From JAAZAI01 sp050942875 (lineage in GTDB: Bacteria; Verrucomicrobiota; Kiritimatiellia; RFP12; UBA3636), in assembly GCA_050942875.1 (NCBI GenBank), contig JBMNOD010000121.1, positions 1 to 6,469 of the forward strand: a stretch of DNA of 6,469 nucleotides. The letters run 5' to 3'. This document shows, in pieces, positions 1-5,490 of this stretch. The position numbers were made by a program, and so were the translations under genes. The notes below the pieces were generated by a model, which worked only from the letters and a program-made list of their open reading frames with translations, was not told where the DNA came from and did no database searches. Positions within the stretch are counted from its first letter, which is position 1; each line of letters opens with the position of its first letter.

Positions 1-212
1 TTGCCGCCTCAGGCTCGATGAGCGACACCTTCCGCCACCGTTTCAGCACAAAATACTATGACACTGAAACAGGACTGTATTACTACGGCTACCGCTTCTA
101 CAATCCCGTCATGCATCGCTGGCTCAATCGTGACCCGATTGAGGAAGAAGGCGGGCTAAACTTCTATCTGTTTTGCGGTAATGACGGCATGAATTCGATG
201 GATTTTCTTGGA
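1..212 (+). repeat. Direct repeat of the end of the Rhs core, copy in fragment A (pairs with 2342-2553)
   Basis: Partner of the repeat in fragment B. Identity is perfect over 3-40 and overall about 79% over 210 bases by hand count. It covers the AASGSMSDTF segment through DFLG, immediately before the variable tip. Confidence 0.85.
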
Positions 213-911
213 GAATTTAGAGCGTTGTCTGGATTGTATTTTGAAACGACGCATGTCATTGACCCTGTTTCGGGGCGGGCAAAAGAGGAAAAAATAGATC
301 CATCTCAGCCTTATACGGGAATGTTTAGACATAGGGTCTATGAGATCATTCAACTTCTCAGTGAACTATCGAAGCAAAGAGACGACAAAGGAAACAGGCT
401 GTTTACTGTAACCGTAAAAGACTTTGCCACGGCAGATTTAACTGCTATGAAGGAAGATGTTAAGAGCAATCGTGACCATGTATATTTCATTGGTCATGGT
501 GGCATCGTTGACAAAACCTCTAAATCAACAATCCCCGTAGGGGTGAGATACGATTGGACGCGTAGAAACAACCGAAAGACCATTGAGGCGTTTTTCCCAA
601 CTGGATATACCGACAGGGTGATTACCCTTGATGAATTGGGAAATCCACATGATTCAAACGTCTTCGGTTGCTTCATTTCTTCGCGAGTCCGTCGGCAAAA
701 GGGAGATCTTCCCTTCCAGCCGAGGTGGAGTACTCGTGATGATTACAAAATGATGTTCTCTGCCTTGTTAGGAAGGCTTAGCAGATACAAAACATCGGAT
801 GCAAGGTTCGAGAGTGAGTGCCCGACTCGCATTATCATTTACGAAGGAGAGATAGAGGGGGCACGTGAATCAAGCACCTTTATTTTCGATTCGCTAAAAT
901 TATTTGACTGA
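1..911 (+). CDS. Rhs protein, C-terminal fragment with caspase-like tip CT1 (5' end outside window)
   Basis: The reading frame is open from base 3 and has no start of its own. The ATG at 18 matches an internal Met in the second copy (base 2359), so the gene begins upstream. Numbering from that Met, residues 1-65 are the end of an Rhs core: FSTKYYD, a tyrosine-rich GLYYYGYRFYNP stretch, RWLNRDPIEEEGG, then FCGND and DFLG, where the usual DPxG end-of-core motif stands. The remaining 232 residues are the variable tip. It reads as helix, strand (VTVKDF), helix, strand ending HVYFIGHGG (His160), a variable loop, strand ending SNVFGC (Cys218), then helix and strand (RIIIYEGE). Rhs proteins encapsulate and deliver C-terminal toxins; the peptidase role of this tip is inferred. 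The downstream lipoprotein gene starts 9 bases after the stop and is the likely immunity partner. Confidence 0.85.
   Translation, partial: AASGSMSDTFRHRFSTKYYDTETGLYYYGYRFYNPVMHRWLNRDPIEEEGGLNFYLFCGNDGMNSMDFLGEFRALSGLYFETTHVIDPVSGRAKEEKIDPSQPYTGMFRHRVYEIIQLLSELSKQRDDKGNRLFTVTVKDFATADLTAMKEDVKSNRDHVYFIGHGGIVDKTSKSTIPVGVRYDWTRRNNRKTIEAFFPTGYTDRVITLDELGNPHDSNVFGCFISSRVRRQKGDLPFQPRWSTRDDYKMMFSALLGRLSRYKTSDARFESECPTRIIIYEGEIEGARESSTFIFDSLKLFD
213..911 (+). other. CT1 tip domain, putative clan CD (caspase/CHAT/C80-like) cysteine peptidase
   Basis: This is the domain after the Rhs core of the first fragment. Candidate catalytic residues are the His codon at 495-497 (in FIGHGG) and the Cys codon at 669-671 (in NVFGC), 58 residues apart. 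Each follows a hydrophobic strand, as in clan CD peptidases. The same two motifs recur in CT2, as do VKD, SxRVRR, YxxMFxAL and IYEGE, while the loop between them differs in length and sequence, so the motifs are the conserved part. Family-level assignment is uncertain: CHAT, C80 (MARTX CPD-like) or a new family would all fit. The domain could be a toxin or could cut the Rhs chain itself. Confidence 0.45.
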
Positions 912-913
912 GG
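910..913 (+). promoter_or_regulatory. Ribosome binding site of the 921 gene, overlapping the preceding stop codon
   Basis: GAGG lies 7 bases before the ATG at 921 and shares bases with the TGA stop (909-911) of the CT1 gene. This suggests that translation of the partner is coupled to that of the tip. Confidence 0.5.
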
Positions 914-920
914 TTGAGAA

Positions 921-1691
921 ATGAAATCCGTTTTTACACAATTTCGACCCTTTTGGATGATTATGCTAATTGCTGTTTTGGGGTTGGCAGTCCCCGGCTG
1001 CCATCCCAAAAAAACTTCTTCAAGCCCTTCCAGATCACGACAGCTTGTTGAGTTCCATGACATTGACGGCAATCTTGTTAAAAAGCATGTCGAAACGCCT
1101 GATGCTTTTTGTCCTCCGGGATTTACGGAAGACCAACTAAGGACAGCTTTTCAAAAGGGAATTGTCGCTAGTCTGAACATAGAGCCAACAACATCTTCCA
1201 GCCGTGTAGTCGAAATGGTGCAAACAATCTTTGCCGATGGCAACAATTCGCAAGAGGAACCGCCCTTGAGTCCAAACATTGGCGTGTTAGGCTTAAATGT
1301 GCGTGGGAAATGGCTCTATACGTGTTCTTTGCCGGGTGCCTTGTGTCCTTATCAAGCCAAGGCGTTTATATCCACTTACGCCGATTTGGAGAATGAGGAG
1401 TTGGCTGTTTTCAGATACCAGCCAGTTTTTCCAATCGGCGACCATTCCAGCACGTCATTGAAGGTGCATGTTTTAAAGGATCAGCCTGTTGGCAACATTT
1501 TTGATTTTTTGCAAAACCGTGGACTAACGAATGAATGGGTCTCTTTTGTCATGGGCTTTTATGACCATGGGGAGGTGAAAATTGATGGTTTCTTCAAGAC
1601 GTATTTCATCAAACTGCATGGAACCAACGAATGGAACAAGGTGCAAGGTAGAACAATGGAATCATGGGAAAAGAAAGATGAAATACAATAG
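921..1691 (+). CDS. Putative lipoprotein, likely immunity or partner of CT1
   Basis: A 256-residue protein that I do not recognise by family. Residues 1-27 form a lipoprotein signal peptide: basic and aromatic start, hydrophobic core MIMLIAVLGLAV, then PGC with Cys27 as the lipidated residue. Pro at -2 is unusual, but the overall shape is right. A Ser-rich linker follows (TSSSPSRSRQ), then a mixed alpha/beta domain containing GVLGLNVRGKWLYTC and repeated FxxGxxDHG-type segments. Its position 9 bases after an Rhs tip is where the immunity gene sits in Rhs and CDI loci. Placement on the periplasmic side of the envelope would suit a toxin that acts there. It shows no visible similarity to the genes after CT2. 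Its last 14 bases overlap the next fragment's chosen start. Confidence 0.8.
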   Translation: MKSVFTQFRPFWMIMLIAVLGLAVPGCHPKKTSSSPSRSRQLVEFHDIDGNLVKKHVETPDAFCPPGFTEDQLRTAFQKGIVASLNIEPTTSSSRVVEMVQTIFADGNNSQEEPPLSPNIGVLGLNVRGKWLYTCSLPGALCPYQAKAFISTYADLENEELAVFRYQPVFPIGDHSSTSLKVHVLKDQPVGNIFDFLQNRGLTNEWVSFVMGFYDHGEVKIDGFFKTYFIKLHGTNEWNKVQGRTMESWEKKDEIQ

Positions 1692-1730
1692 CTTCATAAC
1701 AAAACCTGCTTTTGTTCTTGTCGGCGTTGT
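1678..1730 (+). other. Non-Rhs 5' head of fragment B, remnant of a truncated gene
   Basis: These 53 bases encode the first 18 residues of fragment B. They have a Lys, a polar stretch and then a hydrophobic run AFVLVGVV, as expected for the front of a secreted or lipoprotein gene. Comparison with the third fragment shows Rhs homology starting exactly at CACC (1731, matching 6207), with no similarity just before it. I infer that an envelope-protein gene once followed the 921 gene and was cut off by recombination with rhs. Confidence 0.5.
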
Positions 1731-3216
1731 CACCTTCGGCTACAATGCCAGAAGCGAAGTCACGGCGGCGTCTGTTCAGTCAAACGCCTTCACCTATGCC
1801 TACGACCACATAGGAAATCACACGGCTTCATCCGTTGATTCCGATACAACAACCTACACGGCCAACAACCTAAACCAATACACATTCTTCTCAAATCTTG
1901 TCCAATCCTGTAATCCTGTCTATGACCTCGATGGAAACATGCTGACCAACGACGTCTGGTCGTATACGTGGGACTGTGAGAATCGGCTTGTTTCCGTCTC
2001 TTCAAACAACGTCTGTGTTGTTTCCAACGCCTACGACCACATGAGCAGAAGGGTGTTGAAGTGGACACCGAGTTACACGACAACCTTCGTCTATGACGGT
2101 TGGTTGCCAATCCTTGAGATTGTCGCCTCTGCCTCGGAAGTTGCCACAAATGCTTACATCTGGGGTAAAGACCTTTCGGGTTCGCTCCAGGGCGCGGGCG
2201 GCGTCGGCGGGTTGCTGGCTGTTTGGATGAATGAAACATGGCATTTTCCGTTCTATGATAACAACGGCAATATCACCGCCTACGTTAACGAGCAAGGCGT
2301 CATTGTGGCAGAATACGTTTATGACGCCTATGGAGGTGCCATAGCCGCCTCAGGCTCGATGAGCGACACCTTCCGCCACCGCTTCAGCACCAAGTATTAT
2401 GACACTGAAATCGGGCTTTATTATTATGGCTATCGCTTCTACTCGCCATCGATTCACCGCTGGTTGAACCGTGATCCGATTGAGGAAGAAGGTGGACGAA
2501 ATCTATATGCGTTTTGCGGGAATGATGGGGTGAACCAATGGGATTTCCTGGGAATGAACCGTATGCTCACTGGTTCACTTATGTTTGTCAAAGGCAAGTC
2601 GGTCAGACAAGAAGGCTTCGAGAAAGCAAGGGAGATAATTAGACTCGTCGAGAACCTGAATCTGCTAAGGACAAAAAACGGCCAACGACGATATGATGCT
2701 CAAATTAAAGATTTGGTGGTAACTCCGCTTGAAGCTGTAAAAAAAGAGGTCGAAAGTAATGCTGACAACATTTACATTGTTGCCCATGGAGGCTTGCAGA
2801 TAAATGGAATGGGATGGGGGCAATATACATATTATTGGAATAAACGTGACAAAGTTGTTGAAGGAATTGATATTCGATACGATGGTACACTAACTCCATT
2901 ATCCTCGTTCGGGCCGTTAAAGCCATCAAATATTTTCGGGTGTTATCTTAGCCCCCGTGTGCGCCGTGTCAAACGTCCCTTTGCGTCGAGCTATAGCTGC
3001 AAAGATACCTACAACGCCATGTTTGGTGCACTGTATGACAAGCTTTTGGAATACAAGACACGGCCAGAGGATCCGAGCGACTGCTATCCAGTCCAAATTC
3101 GTATTTATGAAGGAGAGCGCGCAGATGTCTACACGTCGATCGGAACGGAAGAGGCTTTGAGGAGATTTCCTGTTAAGCCAGAACGGGAATATGGTATCGA
3201 GGAGGAAGAATGGTGA
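1678..3216 (+). CDS. Chimeric Rhs fragment: short signal-like head, truncated YD core, caspase-like tip CT2
   Basis: A 512-residue product from the ATG at 1678. Residues 1-18 (MKYNSFITKPAFVLVGVV) look like the start of a signal peptide and are not Rhs. From codon 19 the sequence enters an Rhs core in mid-protein (FGYNARSEVTAA), aligning without gaps to 6207-6469 in the third fragment. YD repeats follow (YAYDHIGNH, VYDLDGNML, VSNAYDHMSRRV), then WGKDLSGSLQGAGG, YDNNGNITAYV, and the end-of-core block RWLNRDPIEEEGG to DFLG (residue 292). Residues 293-512 are tip CT2, with His370 in VAHGG and Cys422 in NIFGC. The frame stays open upstream to TTG 1582 and ATG 1585, the latter with a good ribosome site. 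I prefer 1678 because it lies just inside the end of the preceding gene and gives a hydrophobic start. A typical Rhs protein is over 1000 residues, so this is a displaced fragment, perhaps a reservoir for recombination. Confidence 0.8.
   Translation: MKYNSFITKPAFVLVGVVTFGYNARSEVTAASVQSNAFTYAYDHIGNHTASSVDSDTTTYTANNLNQYTFFSNLVQSCNPVYDLDGNMLTNDVWSYTWDCENRLVSVSSNNVCVVSNAYDHMSRRVLKWTPSYTTTFVYDGWLPILEIVASASEVATNAYIWGKDLSGSLQGAGGVGGLLAVWMNETWHFPFYDNNGNITAYVNEQGVIVAEYVYDAYGGAIAASGSMSDTFRHRFSTKYYDTEIGLYYYGYRFYSPSIHRWLNRDPIEEEGGRNLYAFCGNDGVNQWDFLGMNRMLTGSLMFVKGKSVRQEGFEKAREIIRLVENLNLLRTKNGQRRYDAQIKDLVVTPLEAVKKEVESNADNIYIVAHGGLQINGMGWGQYTYYWNKRDKVVEGIDIRYDGTLTPLSSFGPLKPSNIFGCYLSPRVRRVKRPFASSYSCKDTYNAMFGALYDKLLEYKTRPEDPSDCYPVQIRIYEGERADVYTSIGTEEALRRFPVKPEREYGIEEEEW
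1731..1993 (+). repeat. Direct repeat of Rhs core, copy 1 (pairs with 6207-6469)
   Basis: Aligned without gaps at a constant offset of 4476 bases. By hand I count about 25 mismatches over 259 bases (about 90% identity), mostly at third codon positions. The last 58 bases (1936-1993) are identical to 6412-6469, and the match continues to the window edge, so the repeat is longer than can be seen. Confidence 0.9.
2342..2553 (+). repeat. Direct repeat of the end of the Rhs core, copy in fragment B (pairs with 1-212)
   Basis: Aligned at a constant offset of 2341. Bases 2344-2381 are identical to 3-40. Beyond that, about 44 mismatches fall in the next 172 bases, rising toward the end of the core. 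The sharp change from identity to divergence marks a likely recombination or gene-conversion boundary. Confidence 0.85.
2554..3216 (+). other. CT2 tip domain, diverged homologue of CT1, putative clan CD cysteine peptidase
   Basis: A 220-residue domain. The candidate His codon is at 2785-2787 (in IVAHGG) and the candidate Cys codon at 2941-2943 (in NIFGC), 52 residues apart. Blocks shared with CT1 in the same order are a helix with IIxL, a strand with KDL/KDF, an amphipathic helix ending VxSNxD, strand plus HGG, SNxFGC, SxRVRR, YxxMFxAL...YKT, and IxIYEGE. The His-Cys loop is unrelated in detail. Conservation of the two motifs across otherwise diverged tips supports a catalytic role. It could instead be a non-catalytic fold of the same shape. 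Confidence 0.45.
3199..3205 (+). promoter_or_regulatory. Ribosome binding site inside the end of fragment B
   Basis: GAGGAGG ends 4 bases before the ATG at 3210. That ATG overlaps the TGA stop of fragment B (3214-3216) by sharing a 7-base ATGGTGA. This arrangement supports translational coupling of CT2 and the next gene and fixes the 3210 start. Confidence 0.65.
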
Positions 3217-3899
3217 AGCTTAAAACAACCCATCGTTACGCCTTATTGACATTATTGACCGGGTTGATTGTGATTGGCAGTGTTGTAATGACGCATCCCG
3301 ATAAAGTCACGATCAAGCTTGTCGATGAGCCCAACTTTATTGAAGTAAATGCCGTGCGACAAACTTTCGCGGAGGCCGCCGCTTTTTTGGATAAAGCCAA
3401 CTGTCATCGTTTGCGGCACGTGGAACTTATTGGATTTGAACGAAGCACTGTCAGGCAGATGAGCCGCGCATACGGTCTTTTGTCCGAACGCGGGTATCGG
3501 GACAAGGTGACTTTTATTTTTTCTGATCAGAAGATTCCGGCATGGATTTACCCGATGGAGGATCATCACCACAGATTAGCCGACGATCGCGTCGTCGACA
3601 TCTTAATTGATGGAGAGGGGTTCCGTTTCGGCGGCGCGAACGCAACCCGCCAAACCCGTGGCCGCCCAGGAAGCAAAGAGCCCCGTCGTATCGAAGGGGA
3701 AAGTCGTGTTCGCATCTACGACAGCGACGTCTACGATGATCCCGACAAGTTGTTGGCAGCGACCAATCTGGACAATGTCCCGAAAGACACGCCAATCGAA
3801 ATCATGTGCGAAGACTCGCTGCCAGGACTGCTGCCTTTACAGATGATGAAGGCTGTTCATTTGTTGGGGTTTGAAAACATCTATGTCGCTTTTTTCTAG
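3210..3899 (+). CDS. Membrane-anchored protein with tandem ExbD/TolR-like domains, likely CT2 partner
   Basis: A 229-residue protein that I cannot name. A basic start and one hydrophobic helix (about residues 11-27, ALLTLLTGLIVIGSVVM) suggest a membrane anchor with the rest in the periplasm. Residues 32-104 follow the ExbD/TolR pattern: strand VTIKLVDE, IEVN, a long helix, strand HVELIGF, helix VRQMSRAYGLLSERGY and a closing strand VTFIF. A second unit runs from about 127 (VVDILIDGEGF) and resumes at PIEIMC, helix LQMMKAVHLLGF and strand NIYVAFF. Between them, residues 141-165 are basic and low in complexity (RQTRGRPGSKEPRR). The fold is inferred by eye. The 7-base overlap with the CT2 stop makes it the best immunity candidate for CT2. 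Confidence 0.75.
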   Translation: MVKLKTTHRYALLTLLTGLIVIGSVVMTHPDKVTIKLVDEPNFIEVNAVRQTFAEAAAFLDKANCHRLRHVELIGFERSTVRQMSRAYGLLSERGYRDKVTFIFSDQKIPAWIYPMEDHHHRLADDRVVDILIDGEGFRFGGANATRQTRGRPGSKEPRRIEGESRVRIYDSDVYDDPDKLLAATNLDNVPKDTPIEIMCEDSLPGLLPLQMMKAVHLLGFENIYVAFF

Positions 3900-3920
3900 T
3901 TGGTTCGGGCATGCCACGCC

Positions 3921-3926
3921 GAAGGA
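3921..3926 (+). promoter_or_regulatory. Ribosome binding site of the 3934 gene
   Basis: GAAGGA stands 7 bases before the ATG at 3934 in a 34-base gap, supporting that start. Confidence 0.55.
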
Positions 3927-3933
3927 ATAATCC

Positions 3934-4542
3934 ATGAAGACCAAATGTTTTTTTGCGCATGTCGTGGTTCTGCTATGTTTAGGCAGCCTCGTGTTCACTG
4001 GATGCCTGACAACTGACATTGGTTTTGAAAACGTTGTGCTAACGCTCCACAACAATGCAGTTGTAATCGATGGGAACGAAATGCCGTTTGACCAAGTGGG
4101 TGATGCTCTTCGAAAGAGAAGCCAGTGCCCTTTGATTACAGTTGTGTTTTCAAGTGAAAAAGATTTGCCGCATGGCATTCTATATAAAGTGCGACTTGAC
4201 TGCTCTTCGCTTGGGATTTTTGATTATGCATTTTTGGTCGATGGCAAAGTTGTTCCTGTAAGATTTGAAGAAATCGGAGAGGGACCTTTGTGGATCCTGG
4301 AAAAATATGGACGAAACAACAATTCCATAGAAATTGTGATCAACCCCGATAATTACATTGTTCAGGACAAAACCTTCAGTAGCGACAAGGATTTTCACAA
4401 ATTTCTTGCCGCTATGGACACAAAAGACAAGGCGATTGTATTCATTTGCAGCATGAAGTCAAAGCATGGCCAGTTGTTGGATGTAATCGAAATTTTGTCG
4501 AGAGAGACGCCAAAAGACTTTTTTGTGCTTTCAAAGGATTGA
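3934..4542 (+). CDS. Putative lipoprotein with two ExbD/TolR-like units
   Basis: A 202-residue protein. The signal peptide (MKTKCFF, then hydrophobic VVVLLCLGSLVF) ends in TGC with Cys24 as the probable lipidated residue; Phe at -3 is less common. Residues 34-101 resemble an ExbD/TolR periplasmic domain: VVLTLHNNAVVIDGNEMPFD, helix VGDALRKR, strand LITVVFSSEKDLPHG, helix and a final strand. A second unit covers about 131-201: SIEIVINPDN, helix FHKFLAAM, strand AIVFICSMKSKHG, helix LLDVIEILSR, strand DFFVLS. The layout parallels the preceding gene, so the two may be ancient duplicates. ExbD and TolR are normally single inner-membrane proteins working with a proton channel. None is here, so the fold may have been reused for binding. 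A second immunity or accessory role is inferred. Confidence 0.75.
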   Translation: MKTKCFFAHVVVLLCLGSLVFTGCLTTDIGFENVVLTLHNNAVVIDGNEMPFDQVGDALRKRSQCPLITVVFSSEKDLPHGILYKVRLDCSSLGIFDYAFLVDGKVVPVRFEEIGEGPLWILEKYGRNNNSIEIVINPDNYIVQDKTFSSDKDFHKFLAAMDTKDKAIVFICSMKSKHGQLLDVIEILSRETPKDFFVLSKD

Positions 4543-4575
4543 AGAATTATCTGTTTACGGATTCTGTGAAAGAAA

Positions 4576-4583
4576 AGGAAGGA
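4576..4583 (+). promoter_or_regulatory. Ribosome binding site deciding the 4592 start
   Basis: AGGAAGGA ends 8 bases before the ATG at 4592. The open frame extends upstream to 4523, overlapping the 3934 gene, but no such site precedes that position, so 4592 is preferred. Confidence 0.6.
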
Positions 4584-4591
4584 ACCGCAAA

Positions 4592-4852
4592 ATGAAACCT
4601 GATTCCCAAAAGCTGACCGGTCGTCTTGATATGGATCGAATCCTGTTGTTTGCAATTTTAACCCCCTTCTTGTTAATCTGTATCGTGGTCCTTTTTTTCC
4701 CGTTGTCTTCATTCTTAAGCACGCGCTTAGGGTTTTATTATGTCTTTTATTTGGTGCTCTTAATTCCTGTATGTTGTTTTGTAAAGGAACGACAAAGAAG
4801 AATGCAAAAGAGACTAGAATCTTCTTGTGTTAAGGAGGCCGATGATGAGTGA
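4592..4852 (+). CDS. Small two-helix membrane protein of unknown function
   Basis: An 86-residue product. After a polar start (MKPDSQKLTGRLDMDR) come two hydrophobic helices: about residues 18-39 (ILLFAILTPFLLICIVVLFFPL) and 46-64 (LGFYYVFYLVLLIPVCCFV). A basic, then acidic tail follows (KERQRRMQKR ... KEADDE). The positive residues after helix two suggest that both ends lie in the cytoplasm. No family is recognised. It overlaps the next gene by 8 bases, so the two are probably made together. Inner-membrane immunity proteins of this size exist for other toxins, but a link to CT2 is only positional. Confidence 0.7.
   Translation: MKPDSQKLTGRLDMDRILLFAILTPFLLICIVVLFFPLSSFLSTRLGFYYVFYLVLLIPVCCFVKERQRRMQKRLESSCVKEADDE
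4832..4838 (+). promoter_or_regulatory. Strong ribosome binding site of the 4845 gene
   Basis: AAGGAGG lies inside the end of the preceding gene, 6 bases before the ATG at 4845 and only 3 before the adjacent ATG at 4842. This favours 4845. An earlier in-frame GTG at 4827 precedes the site and is unlikely. Confidence 0.75.
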
Positions 4853-5429
4853 AGAGGTTTTTCTGTATTTTGTCAGGGGGTTTCACAAGTCATCCGTTGT
4901 CCCTCCATCTGCGTTGAAGCACAATTTTCTACATCGGTTTGCCATCGTCTTCGACACGACGATGCAAACAGTGTCGTCTCCGCATTTTCCGTTAACGTTT
5001 TTTGTAGAGCTTTTGCGTAAAATCTCGGTTGAATGTAATTATACAAATTTGCTCGTCCGGATGGAGTCTGAAACTGCCGAAATCAACATGCCTGTTTCTT
5101 CAACTGTTTTCATCGAGAAACTCTCGACTTTAACAGTAGAACCACAACCTCCTGAGTTCATAGAATTTTACAATGGTTCCGCATTGAAAACTGTAATGGG
5201 AAGTGAAATGTGGGTCAATGCCGGGGGGGAGCTTCCTTATGCCGACTCGTACACGATATCGTTTTACACGCCAATAGAACAGTATGAAAAACTATGCGAT
5301 GTGTGTATAAAGTTTTGTACGGGAAAAGCCACAATTCTTGAAAAAATCGAGGCTTCAAAAACCCCTCTTCCGTCTTCAAGGTGGAAGCGATTGCTTCACC
5401 TGCTTAGAAGGCAAGGTTTTAATAATTGA
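4845..5429 (+). CDS. Soluble protein of unknown function, possible immunity or accessory protein
   Basis: A 194-residue product starting MSEEVFLYFVRGF. There is no signal peptide or membrane helix, so it is probably cytoplasmic. Visible elements are an amphipathic segment FVELLRKISVEC, a strand-rich middle with EFIEFYNGS and MWVNAGGELPYADSYTISFYT, a Cys-containing helix (YEKLCDVCIKFC) and a basic tail (RWKRLLHLLRRQ). I do not recognise the family. The start overlaps the end of the two-helix membrane protein gene, so the pair may act together. Its first seven residues resemble the head of the next reading frame (MSEVFLY), suggesting that a paralogue once followed it. An immunity role is a guess from position. 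Confidence 0.7.
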   Translation: MSEEVFLYFVRGFHKSSVVPPSALKHNFLHRFAIVFDTTMQTVSSPHFPLTFFVELLRKISVECNYTNLLVRMESETAEINMPVSSTVFIEKLSTLTVEPQPPEFIEFYNGSALKTVMGSEMWVNAGGELPYADSYTISFYTPIEQYEKLCDVCIKFCTGKATILEKIEASKTPLPSSRWKRLLHLLRRQGFNN

Positions 5430-5439
5430 GATGTTCTTC

Positions 5440-5446
5440 GGAGAGG
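5440..5446 (+). promoter_or_regulatory. Ribosome binding site of fragment C
   Basis: GGAGAGG ends 5 bases before the ATG at 5452, in the 22-base gap after the 4845 gene. It indicates that fragment C has a real translation start of its own. Confidence 0.65.
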
Positions 5447-5451
5447 TCTAA

Positions 5452-5490
5452 ATGTCAGAAGTTTTTCTCTATGATAAGTATAAAGTAGTC
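5452..5490 (+). other. Non-Rhs 5' head of fragment C, possible remnant of a gene-4845 paralogue
   Basis: The 13 codons before the GC-rich core read MSEVFLYDKYKVV, close to MSEEVFLY at the start of the 4845 gene, and carry their own ribosome site. The exact join is uncertain because no other copy of this core stretch is in the window. I place it near 5485-5491 from the change in composition. Confidence 0.4.

Noticed and set aside
1790..2295. Minus-strand open frames opposite fragment B
   Set aside because: They are shadows of the Rhs core, basic and low in complexity, with no ribosome site or family likeness.
1678..3216. Possible frameshift or pseudogene call for fragment B
   Set aside because: The fragment is truncated relative to a full Rhs gene, but its frame is intact from head to tip and into a coupled downstream gene. 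I kept it as a coding fragment.
3514..3846. Open frames on both strands across the GC-rich part of the 3210 gene
   Set aside because: They are explained by the local base composition. The 3210 frame spans the region without a break and has the better start and context.
3904..3923. Inverted repeat TTCGG/CCGAA in the gap before the 3934 gene
   Set aside because: It has only 5 paired bases with a 10-base loop and no T-run after it, and it runs into the ribosome site of the next gene. It is too weak to call a terminator.
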